Shown: piece after piece, positions 1 through 6,331 of the stretch
How positions within the stretch are numbered: the stretch's first letter is position 1
How the letters are laid out: the number at the start of each line of letters is the position of its first letter
Source: Fidelibacterota bacterium 46_43
Lineage (GTDB): Bacteria > Fidelibacterota > Fidelibacteria > Fidelibacterales > Fidelibacteraceae
Direction of reading: 5' to 3'
Assembly (NCBI GenBank): GCA_001509335.1
Contig: LGGY01000150.1
Coordinates: forward strand, 1 to 12,283
DNA: 12,283 nt
The notes under the pieces: model-generated
The model's input: only the letters and a program-made list of their open reading frames with translations
Database searches by the model: none
Told to the model about the DNA's origin: nothing
Position numbers and translations under genes: made by a program

Positions 1-597
1 GGGATGCGGGATATCCTGCCCCATGCTTTCATGCGTTGTCTGGACAGGAGCCGGTATCATGAATTTATTATCCGGAAAATTCCTGAGGATGTCCTGGCGG
101 ATCTGAACACTTTTCTACAGCAGGCAGACCCTTCGTTTGAACAGATTATCGGAGATTCAGGTCATGTGGATAATCTCACCTTCCGGTGGAAACACCAGCC
201 GGAAATTCCTTTCGGATCCCTGCCTCTTCAGTTCAGAGAAGAGACACTTATCCTGGCAGAACTCTTTTACGCCCTGCGTTTCCACTCTGTGATTATCCTT
301 CATGGCTACTGGGATTTGTTTCATCCCCTCATCCGGAAAGCCATACTGACCCGTTTCAACAATCCCCGTACCAATCCCCTGGGCAGCCAGCTGATTGTAA
401 CCACCCTCAGTCCCTATAGCATATCCCATGATGTATCCCGTCGGGATCAGGTGTGGCTGATCCATTCAAACCGTGAAGGAACATTCCAGATGTATTCCCT
501 CTGTGATTTCCGGGGAAGCGGCAGAATCTGGCGCCGGGGACGTTTTCCGGACTACTATCTGGAAGGCAGAACCGGGGCTGTTCCGACGATGGAATAA
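1..597 (+). CDS. C-terminal part of an AAA15/ABC-like ATPase with eroded motifs (5' end outside window)
   Basis: The reading frame is open to the left edge, so the ATG at 4 is probably an internal Met and only the last ~198 residues are present. The family call rests on the C-terminal half. QLIVTT (120-134), the RRDQVWLI segment (146-153), the LYSL-type 'MYSLCDF' (163-169) and the closing YLEGRTGAVP (185-194) follow the order seen in AAA15/COG1106 ATP-binding proteins, some of which belong to abortive-infection or RloB-linked systems. What should be Walker B plus D-loop (usually hhhhDE..SLHP) reads VIILHGYWDLFHP (96-108), so the Asp-Glu pair is gone. The signature region near 75-82 lacks Ser-x-Gly, and the switch His after TT is Leu135. 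It may be a non-catalytic homologue or a decaying gene. The Walker A region lies outside the window and the function is unknown. It ends 56 bases from a convergent gene. Confidence 0.6.
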   Translation, partial: GMRDILPHAFMRCLDRSRYHEFIIRKIPEDVLADLNTFLQQADPSFEQIIGDSGHVDNLTFRWKHQPEIPFGSLPLQFREETLILAELFYALRFHSVIILHGYWDLFHPLIRKAILTRFNNPRTNPLGSQLIVTTLSPYSISHDVSRRDQVWLIHSNREGTFQMYSLCDFRGSGRIWRRGRFPDYYLEGRTGAVPTME

Positions 598-623
598 AAA
601 AATCCCCGCTCATCAACGGGGAT
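596..623 (-). terminator. Intrinsic terminator in the convergent gap
   Basis: A 7-bp stem (ATCCCCG at 602-608 with CGGGGAT at 617-623) encloses an 8-base loop. Read on the minus strand, the stem runs directly into seven T residues (complement of the A-run 596-602), the classic rho-independent form, so it should end the minus-strand cyclophilin transcript. On the plus strand the stem is followed only by a weakly T-rich stretch, so termination of the left-hand gene is possible but less certain. Confidence 0.8.
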
Positions 624-653
624 CTTAGAATTTATTTCCTGTCTATTCTCTTT

Positions 654-1496
654 TTACATGGCATCGACAGTCGTCATTGTAACCTTCATCCGGATGGGAA
701 CCAAAGGATTATCCCGCTTGTCCCGTTCAGCGTTTGCGATTCTATCCACCACATCCATGCCTTCTGTGACTTTTCCGAAAACGGTATATTTTTTATCCAG
801 AAATCCGGCGTCTTTATGACAGATGAAAAATTGGGATCCGGCGCTGTTGGGATCCTGAGCCCTTGCCATGGAGACAATGCCCGGACCGTGATGAATGTCA
901 TTGAATTCAGCAGGAATGGTGTATCCCGGTCCGCCTGTCCCGTCATTGTACCGGTTGTCATCCCGGGAAAGTATGTCCCCTCCCTGTATCATAAAACCCG
1001 GTATCACACGGTGGAAAGTGGTTCCGTTATAAAAACCGGCATTGGTCAGCCGCTTGAAATTGGCACAATGGACAGGTGCCTCTTCGGGGAAAAACTGAAT
1101 CACAATGCGGCCGTAGGGTGTTTCAATCACGGCCCGCTCATCTTCTTTCACCGGCTGGGGGTGGGTTTGGGCGATTTCTATCAAAATATCGTCAATTTCT
1201 TCTTCCGTCAATAAACGGGTTAAACTGGCATCAATGCGTTTATTTTCTTTCTCCGGCATGGTAAAAACCTCCTGATATTCGTAAATGTGTCCATCCTCTT
1301 TTTTCTGGATCTTCAGGATATGCTTCCCCGGCTCCACTTTTTCAAGCAATAAAGGTGTCTGCCCAACCAGCGTATCATCCAGGTAAATATCCGCGGATTC
1401 CCGGTCCGCCTGAATTTCAAGAATCCCTCCTTTCTGGCCACAGGAGAATGCTGTCATCAGAACTAAAAAAATCAAGGTTGTGTGTTTTATTTTCAT
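654..1496 (-). CDS. PEGA-cyclophilin lipoprotein, peptidyl-prolyl cis-trans isomerase
   Basis: This gene encodes a 280-residue protein predicted to catalyse cis-trans isomerisation of prolyl bonds outside the cytoplasmic membrane. Residues 1-18 form a basic-hydrophobic signal ending in the lipobox AFSC with Cys19, so it is probably a lipid-anchored lipoprotein. Residues ~25-66 look like a PEGA domain (ADIYLDDTLVGQTPLLLEKV...PGKHIL), a surface-associated beta module. After a charged helical linker (~80-120), residues ~121-280 are a full cyclophilin domain. It keeps FHRVIPGFMIQGGD (161-174, with catalytic Arg163), GSQFFI (220-225) and LDKKYTVFG (233-241). The Trp that makes human cyclophilin A cyclosporin-sensitive appears to be Phe232, as in many bacterial members. 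A strong Shine-Dalgarno AGGAGG lies 5 bases before the ATG, which fixes the start. The nearest upstream gene on this strand is walJ-like, 142 bases away, so co-transcription is uncertain. Confidence 0.92.
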   Translation of the reverse strand: MKIKHTTLIFLVLMTAFSCGQKGGILEIQADRESADIYLDDTLVGQTPLLLEKVEPGKHILKIQKKEDGHIYEYQEVFTMPEKENKRIDASLTRLLTEEEIDDILIEIAQTHPQPVKEDERAVIETPYGRIVIQFFPEEAPVHCANFKRLTNAGFYNGTTFHRVIPGFMIQGGDILSRDDNRYNDGTGGPGYTIPAEFNDIHHGPGIVSMARAQDPNSAGSQFFICHKDAGFLDKKYTVFGKVTEGMDVVDRIANAERDKRDNPLVPIRMKVTMTTVDAM

Positions 1497-1585
1497 GGAG
1501 TCCTCCTTTTTTATAATGATGAATGATGTATTGAATTTAAGGGGTCAACCATTCAATCTTTCCTTCCATTCATACCGGTCATCAA

Positions 1586-1648
1586 GTAAACTACGAAGCA
1601 GTCGTTTCGACGAGGCACGTTTACCGGGTAGACCTCCCTCAGGAGGTC
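1586..1648. repeat. Palindromic extragenic sequence with two hairpins
   Basis: Three inverted repeats lie close together. GTAAAC (1586-1591) pairs with GTTTAC (1619-1624). Within it, TCGT (1602-1605) and ACGA (1610-1613) enclose a TTCG loop. Next to it, GACCTCC (1631-1637) pairs perfectly with GGAGGTC (1642-1648) around a 4-base loop that holds the stop codon of the minus-strand walJ-like gene (1639-1641). No T-run follows on either strand, so this is not a standard intrinsic terminator. It could stabilise the 3' end of the walJ-like mRNA or be a decayed copy of an extragenic palindromic repeat family. The rest of the 142-base gap (1497-1638) shows only A/T-rich sequence near the downstream gene's ribosome binding site. 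Confidence 0.45.
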
Positions 1649-2427
1649 GTGTCAAGGTATAATTCCTCCAAACTGTCTTTCTGCTTTGCAATATACAGTG
1701 GCAGATCAATCATTTCTTTTTTCAAATATCGGGTGACAGATGTATATGCCAGGTCATAACGGTTGTTTTCTTCGCTGATGTGGGCCAGAATCATCTTTTT
1801 TACCCGTCCTTTCCGGCAGGATTCCACTAAGAGATTTCCGCACTGGTCGTTGGACAAATGGCCGTGATTGGAACGGATTCGCTGTTGAAGCCATAAAGGA
1901 TATCGGCCGTTTTGTAGCATCTCCAGATCGTGATTGGCTTCCACCATCAGCAAATCTACATCGGCGGCATACGTGCTCACCGGCAAAGAGACAGTCCCCA
2001 AATCAGTAAAAATACCTGCAGCATATTGCCCGTTGGAGACAATCACATTTACGGTTTCCGTTGCATCATGACTCACGGGGATAGGTCGGATGAACATGGA
2101 TTCCAGATGGATGTCGTTTCCCAGGGTATAAAGTGAGATTTGATGTACATCTTTCAACCATGGGTATCCTGCAGCAGCATACAGCGTTTCACTCAGGATC
2201 ACGGGAATCCCGAAAGTCCGGCTTAAAACACGGGCTCCGGCAATATGATCCCGGTGATCATGGGTGATGAAAATACCACTTAGTTTTTCCGGTTCCCGTC
2301 CGGCAGCACGCATCCTGCGGACCGTCTCACGGCAGGATAATCCTGCATCAATAAGGATGGACTGTCCTTCATTTTCAATATACGTCACATTTCCCTTACT
2401 GCCGCTGGCCAAAACCTGTATTATCAT
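1639..2427 (-). CDS. walJ: WalJ/YycJ-like metallo-beta-lactamase-fold hydrolase
   Basis: This is a 262-residue cytoplasmic MBL-fold protein. It opens with the family signature VLASGSKGN (5-13) and ILIDAGLS (24-31). The metal-binding motif THDHRDH (55-61) is complete, and further likely ligands are His120 (VSHD), Asp142 (FTDLG) and His216 (ILAH). Two stretches are particularly close to Bacillus WalJ (YycJ): VEANHDLEML...GRYP (162-176) and the GHLSN segment (189-193). WalJ belongs to a clade of MBL phosphodiesterases/nucleases linked to cell-wall and replication-repair phenotypes in Firmicutes. The substrate here cannot be read from sequence, and none of the walK/walR partners are nearby. The start has an AAGGA ribosome binding site 8 bases upstream. 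The last three codons and stop lie in a perfect hairpin. It is transcribed divergently from the membrane protein gene at 2524. Confidence 0.85.
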   Translation of the reverse strand: MIIQVLASGSKGNVTYIENEGQSILIDAGLSCRETVRRMRAAGREPEKLSGIFITHDHRDHIAGARVLSRTFGIPVILSETLYAAAGYPWLKDVHQISLYTLGNDIHLESMFIRPIPVSHDATETVNVIVSNGQYAAGIFTDLGTVSLPVSTYAADVDLLMVEANHDLEMLQNGRYPLWLQQRIRSNHGHLSNDQCGNLLVESCRKGRVKKMILAHISEENNRYDLAYTSVTRYLKKEMIDLPLYIAKQKDSLEELYLDTTS

Positions 2428-2481
2428 GTATCATCCTTTCCGATAGGGAATTTATTGATTTTCATCCCATGAAACAGGAGT

Positions 2482-2505
2482 TTTCCCTAATAGAATTATA
2501 GGAAA
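2482..2505. promoter_or_regulatory. Divergent promoter region: TATAAT box inside an imperfect inverted repeat
   Basis: The 96-base gap between the divergent walJ-like and membrane-protein genes is AT-rich. On the minus strand it has an exact TATAAT (complement of 2495-2500), 68 bases before the walJ-like start codon. No convincing -35 hexamer sits at the usual distance. The box lies in an imperfect inverted repeat, TTTCC (2482-2486) facing GGAAA (2501-2505), with an inner TAAT/ATTA pair. That layout could be an operator shared by both directions. Promoter function is inferred from position and the -10 match only. Confidence 0.35.
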
Positions 2506-2523
2506 TTCATTAAATTTTACACT

Positions 2524-2940
2524 ATGTCCCACACAATGACAACCCGATCATTCTGGATTTTTTCATTCGTACTTCTTATCATGACGGTAATTCTCCTTGC
2601 AGGTTTCCGTTTTTTCTCTGCCCATAGCCTTCCGGCATCCTGGATCTGGCCGGCTTTATTGAGTTTTCTGAATACAAGCTCGGCAGCCTGGTTTGCCGTC
2701 AGTGGAAAAGAGGGGACATTCAAACGACTGATGGGCAGCATTGTCTTTCGACTTGTCGCCCTGGTAGTGATTCTACTTCTGCTAATTGTTAAAGCCGGTC
2801 TTGAGCCGATACCACTTATGCTTTCATTTATTCTTTTTTTCCTTCTTCATCAGGTATCCCTGATTCTGTGGCTGAAACGGGAAATCCGTCGGACTCACAG
2901 TACTCTGTATCCTAAAGGAAAAGGAGAAGATCATGCCTGA
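2524..2940 (+). CDS. Small four-helix membrane protein, function unknown
   Basis: I do not recognise the family. The 138-residue product has four hydrophobic segments at about 9-30, 39-60, 71-90 and 95-117, a short basic loop around 61-69 (GKEGTFKR), and a basic hydrophilic C-terminal tail (118-138), which by the positive-inside rule would face the cytoplasm. Size and topology recall AtpI/UncI-like small membrane proteins, but I see no specific motif and there are no ATP synthase genes here. Its last 8 bases overlap the start of the cation:proton antiporter gene, which suggests translational coupling and possibly an accessory role for that transporter (inference). No Shine-Dalgarno precedes the ATG at 2524 or the in-frame ATG at 2536, so the start may be leaderless or A/T-leader driven and is uncertain by four codons. 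Confidence 0.75.
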   Translation: MSHTMTTRSFWIFSFVLLIMTVILLAGFRFFSAHSLPASWIWPALLSFLNTSSAAWFAVSGKEGTFKRLMGSIVFRLVALVVILLLLIVKAGLEPIPLMLSFILFFLLHQVSLILWLKREIRRTHSTLYPKGKGEDHA

Positions 2941-5101
2941 ATCCACGTGGAAAATAATCAGCAGAACCTTTTGCTTTCTTCTTATCCCCATCATTCTTTT
3001 TGCAGAAGTCAGCGGACCTTCCCATTCCATGATGCAAAAAATGGAACTGTTGGTCCTGCAATTGGGAGTGATTATTTTCGTTGCAAAAGGAATGTCCATC
3101 CTCTTTGAGAAAATAAAAATTCCCGGTGTGGTGGGCGAGCTGACAGCCGGCATTATCATCGGTCCCTACCTCCTGGGTGGTATTCCCCTCCCCGGTTTTG
3201 AACATGGTTTTTTCGGGACTTATCTTGCTTTGAATCCCGGGGCAACTCTGCCTGTATCTCCTGAACTCTACGGCATTGCCACCATCGCCTCGGTTTTGCT
3301 CCTTTTCATGGTGGGATTGGAAACCAATTTTTCTCTTTTTCTCCGTCTGTCGGCCACGGGAGTAATTGTTGGGATTGCCGGTGTGATTGTATCCTTTCTT
3401 GTGGGAGTATGGACCGGTATGCTGCTGCTGGATTTGCCTTTTCTCCATCCTGAAACACTCTTTTTGGGGGTCATCAGTACGGCCACTTCTGTGGGCATTA
3501 CCGGCCGGATTCTAACAGAACGGCGGAAAATGGATACACCGGAAGGGGTCACCATTCTGGCAGCTGCCGTGATTGATGATGTTCTGGGAATTGTATTACT
3601 GGCCGTGATTCTGGGCATGATTCCAGTTCTGAATGATTCCGGACAGTCTGTGAACTGGGGATATGTACTCCGCCTGGGTGCCAAAGCAATTGGTGTGTGG
3701 CTTCTGTTTACTATCCTCGGACTGGTTCTGTCCAGGCGAATCAGCAAGTTTCTGAAGGTCTTCAAAGGAATCAATGTTCCCGCCGTTATGGCTTTCGGCT
3801 TGGCCCTGCTTTTGGCAGGAATTTTTGAAAAAGCCGGGCTGGCTATGATTATCGGAGCTTATGTGATGGGTCTCAGCCTGTCCAAAACCGATTTGAACTA
3901 TGTCATCCAGGAATCCCTGAAAAGCCTTTACCTCTTTGCCGTCCCTGTCTTTTTTGTCGTCTCCGGCATGATGGTGGATCTGAGTGTCTTCAGCTCACGG
4001 ACTATCATCTTTTTAGGGCTCATATATACCCTGGGCGCGATTCTGGCCAAAGTCTTGGGATGCGGCATTCCCCTGCTTTTTAGGAAATTCAATCTTTTAG
4101 GTGCCCTCCGGGTGGGATTTGGCATGGCTCCACGGGCTGAAGTGGCTCTCATTATTGCAGGAATCGGTCTCAGTGCCGGGCTCCTGAGCCGGGATGTCTT
4201 CGGGATGGTGATTTTTATGAGTATGCTCACCACCGTGTCTACCCCGCCTATTCTGGATTCCCTTTTTAAAAAAGAAAAAAATGGGACGACGGAAGAATTA
4301 CTTCCTGCGGAAAATGTCGTGACCGAGTTTCCTCTCCCGACACTTGAAACGGTGGAGTTTGTCTCTGCCAAGAGTCTTCAGCTCTTCCGGGATGAGGGAT
4401 TTTTTATCAATCAGATGGAAATGGCGCACAAATACTATCATATCCGGAAGAATGACATTTTTATAACCATGATCTGCAAACCCAATGGCATCAATTTTGA
4501 AAGTTCCCCGGATGACACCCAATACGTAAAAACCCTTATGTATGAATCCTTTGTGGAACTGAATGAAATTATCAATGATCTGAAAGATATCACTAAACCC
4601 GAATCTCTGAAGAACGATTTTATGGAAGGGAAAGATGACAAGCGCGTGGATCTCAGGCGGGTCTTGGATCCGGGCTGTATCCGGCTCAACCTGAGGGGAT
4701 CCACCAAGAAAGAAATCATTGAAGAATTGGTGGATATCCTGGATTCCCAGTATCAGATCACCGATAAAAAAAGGGTGTTTGAGGCCGTCTGGGAACGGGA
4801 ACAGTCTTTCAGTACAGGTATGAAAAACGGGTTGGCCATTCCCCATGCACGGACAGACAATGTGGGTGCTATTACCCTGGCAGTGGGGATTCACCGAAAG
4901 GGTGTGAATTTTGAATCCCTCGACGGGGAACCTTCACGGGTCTTTGTCCTTCTTCTTTCCCCCAAACATAAGACAGTCCCCCATATCCAGATTTTGGCAC
5001 ATATTGCCGCTGTTATGAGCAAAGAAGACGCCGTCCGGAAAATTCTGGACTGCAAGACCCCTCAGGCGGTTTACCAATTTTTTACTGAAAGTGAAGGATA
5101 A
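2933..5101 (+). CDS. CPA2-family cation:proton antiporter fused to a PTS EIIA (PtsN-like) domain
   Basis: This is a 722-residue inner-membrane protein. Residues ~37-435 form a Kef/NapA-type Na+(K+)/H+ exchanger domain, with IPGVVGELTAGIIIGP (63-78), LLFMVGLE (123-130), the transport-site pair Asp215-Asp216 in VIDDVLG, and MAPRAEVALI (399-408). A paired Asp is typical of electrogenic CPA2 exchangers. A hydrophobic stretch at 8-25 adds an N-terminal signal or extra helix; the start is supported by AGGAG 6 bases before the ATG. Residues ~440-570 are hydrophilic and match nothing I recognise. Residues ~573-722 are a PTS_EIIA type 2 domain with the phospho-accepting His638 in GLAIPHAR. RCK/TrkA domains, common in Kef proteins, are absent. 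The fusion implies that transport may be gated by phosphorylation from a PTS-type relay (inference). No EI or HPr is in the window. A parvulin gene follows after 17 bases. Confidence 0.93.
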   Translation: MPESTWKIISRTFCFLLIPIILFAEVSGPSHSMMQKMELLVLQLGVIIFVAKGMSILFEKIKIPGVVGELTAGIIIGPYLLGGIPLPGFEHGFFGTYLALNPGATLPVSPELYGIATIASVLLLFMVGLETNFSLFLRLSATGVIVGIAGVIVSFLVGVWTGMLLLDLPFLHPETLFLGVISTATSVGITGRILTERRKMDTPEGVTILAAAVIDDVLGIVLLAVILGMIPVLNDSGQSVNWGYVLRLGAKAIGVWLLFTILGLVLSRRISKFLKVFKGINVPAVMAFGLALLLAGIFEKAGLAMIIGAYVMGLSLSKTDLNYVIQESLKSLYLFAVPVFFVVSGMMVDLSVFSSRTIIFLGLIYTLGAILAKVLGCGIPLLFRKFNLLGALRVGFGMAPRAEVALIIAGIGLSAGLLSRDVFGMVIFMSMLTTVSTPPILDSLFKKEKNGTTEELLPAENVVTEFPLPTLETVEFVSAKSLQLFRDEGFFINQMEMAHKYYHIRKNDIFITMICKPNGINFESSPDDTQYVKTLMYESFVELNEIINDLKDITKPESLKNDFMEGKDDKRVDLRRVLDPGCIRLNLRGSTKKEIIEELVDILDSQYQITDKKRVFEAVWEREQSFSTGMKNGLAIPHARTDNVGAITLAVGIHRKGVNFESLDGEPSRVFVLLLSPKHKTVPHIQILAHIAAVMSKEDAVRKILDCKTPQAVYQFFTESEG

Positions 5102-5118
5102 TCATAAAGGAAACCTAT

Positions 5119-5403
5119 ATGGAATGGAGAGCAAGTCATATTCTTGTCCGGGATAAATCACTGGCCGATGCAATTATCAAGCGGCTGAAATCAGGCGGAT
5201 CTTTTGAAGCTCTTGCCCGGGATTTCTCAACGTGTCCCAGCAAAGGAAAAGGGGGTGATCTGGGATGGTTTTCAGAAGGACAGATGGTGAAACCTTTTGA
5301 AGATGCTGTAAAAAAGGGAAGTAAAGGCCGAATTATAGGTCCCGTGAAAACCCAATTCGGATATCATATCATCCGGAAGACCGGTGAAAGGGAAGAGAGT
5401 TGA
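5119..5403 (+). CDS. ppiC: Parvulin-type peptidyl-prolyl cis-trans isomerase (stand-alone, cytoplasmic)
   Basis: The 94-residue product is essentially one rotamase (parvulin) domain, close in length to E. coli PpiC (~92). Expected active-site features are present: His7 in ASHILV, Cys39 in STCPS, the GGDLGWF loop (46-51 region), Phe60 in the VKPFEDAV helix, and His83 in the closing FGYHIIRK. There is no signal peptide or extra domain, so it should act in the cytoplasm as a folding helper, unlike the lipid-anchored cyclophilin at 654-1496. The ATG at 5119 is preceded by AAAGGAAA at a usable distance. It lies 17 bases after the antiporter gene and probably shares its transcript. No clear terminator follows. 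The 73 bases to the next gene are AT-rich without a strong hairpin. Confidence 0.93.
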   Translation: MEWRASHILVRDKSLADAIIKRLKSGGSFEALARDFSTCPSKGKGGDLGWFSEGQMVKPFEDAVKKGSKGRIIGPVKTQFGYHIIRKTGEREES

Positions 5404-5476
5404 ATTGCCTATCCTTTGAAATATCTGTAAATTTTATGCATGTTTTAATGTAAAAATCATATTCCGGAGAATTTGA

Positions 5477-6331
5477 ATGACCAATCCAGATAGCAGGACC
5501 CTCAGGGTTTTAAAGGAAAAAGCACATACACTTCGTGTGGATTGTGTCCGTATGGTCCATCAGGCAAAATCAGGCCACATCGGCGGTTCTCTTGGTCTGG
5601 CAGATGTTTTTGCCGCCCTTTTTTTCAAAATTTTAAATCATGATCCCTCCAATCCCGACTGGGAAGGCCGCGACCGTTTTGTCTTATCCAACGGCCATGT
5701 GGCCCCCATTCTCTATGCATCCATGGCCCATACCGGATATTTCCCTGTGGAAGAACTCATGACTTTACGTAAACTGAACAGCCGTCTGCAGGGACACCCC
5801 AGCCGGACCAATTTACCAGGGATTGAAATATCCACCGGGAGTCTGGGACACGGCCTGGGTGTTGCCGTGGGGATGGCTCTTGCTGCCCGGCAGAAAAAGG
5901 CGTCACACCGGATCTATTGCTCCATCGGGGACGGTGAATCCCAGGAAGGATCCATCTGGGAAGCAGCCCTGAGTGCCGGCCACCACAAACTGGATAACCT
6001 GACCGTCTTTATGGACCGGAATTTCATTCAGATTGACGGCAATACGGAAGATATCCTCGCTATGGAACCGATGACGGATAAATGGAAAGCTTTTCGCTGG
6101 CATGTTATTGAAGCCAATGGCAACGATTTCGACGATATTTTTAAAGCGTTTGATATGGCTCAAAATTACAAGGAAAAGCCCTCGATCATTCTGTTCCGAA
6201 CCAAACTGGGTTTTCCCGTCTCTTTTATGGATGGTGTGTCAAAATGGCACGGTACCCCACCCGGGGACGAGGAAGCGGAAAAAGCACTTCAGGAAATTGA
6301 AGCCTATTATCAGGGGGAAAACAACGCATGA
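5477..6331 (+). CDS. Transketolase, N-terminal (thiamine diphosphate/pyrimidine-partner) subunit
   Basis: The 284-residue subunit corresponds to the first half of transketolase, which moves two-carbon units between sugar phosphates in the non-oxidative pentose phosphate pathway. The ThDP diphosphate/metal motif GDGESQEG starts at Gly151 and reaches Asn182 (RNFIQIDGNT). Conserved histidines are seen at 34 (SGHIGGSLG), 74 (SNGHVAP) and 258 (KWHGTPP). The H-x-x-S-TGSLGHGL region (110-127) is also canonical. It cannot work alone, because the cofactor-activating Glu lies in the downstream subunit, whose start codon overlaps this stop by 4 bases (ATGA). A GGAG Shine-Dalgarno lies 7 bases upstream of the ATG. 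The gene begins the long overlapping train that runs to ispF. Split transketolases are common in archaea and many anaerobic bacteria. DXS is unlikely because this gene is split and lacks DXS-specific insertions. Confidence 0.95.
   Translation: MTNPDSRTLRVLKEKAHTLRVDCVRMVHQAKSGHIGGSLGLADVFAALFFKILNHDPSNPDWEGRDRFVLSNGHVAPILYASMAHTGYFPVEELMTLRKLNSRLQGHPSRTNLPGIEISTGSLGHGLGVAVGMALAARQKKASHRIYCSIGDGESQEGSIWEAALSAGHHKLDNLTVFMDRNFIQIDGNTEDILAMEPMTDKWKAFRWHVIEANGNDFDDIFKAFDMAQNYKEKPSIILFRTKLGFPVSFMDGVSKWHGTPPGDEEAEKALQEIEAYYQGENNA

Noticed and set aside
1480..1662. Small plus-strand gene of 60 codons across the gap between the cyclophilin and walJ-like genes
   Set aside because: It starts inside the cyclophilin signal-peptide codons on the opposite strand and runs through the palindromic repeat. 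Its composition is low in hydrophobic-core character, with no ribosome binding site.
2912..3448. Minus-strand open frame of 178 codons opposite the antiporter N-terminus
   Set aside because: Its translation is Gln/His/Lys-rich with no domain, antisense to conserved transmembrane segments.
4298..4894. Minus-strand open frame of 198 codons opposite the antiporter's C-terminal part
   Set aside because: It overlaps the EIIA domain coding sequence, and no ribosome binding site or family resemblance was seen.
5404..5476. Promoter and terminator between ppiC and the transketolase genes
   Set aside because: TTGAAT and TTGAAA hexamers exist, but no well-spaced -10 follows. The only hairpin (around TTTTATGCAT and ATGTAAAA) is weak and has no T-run of terminator type.
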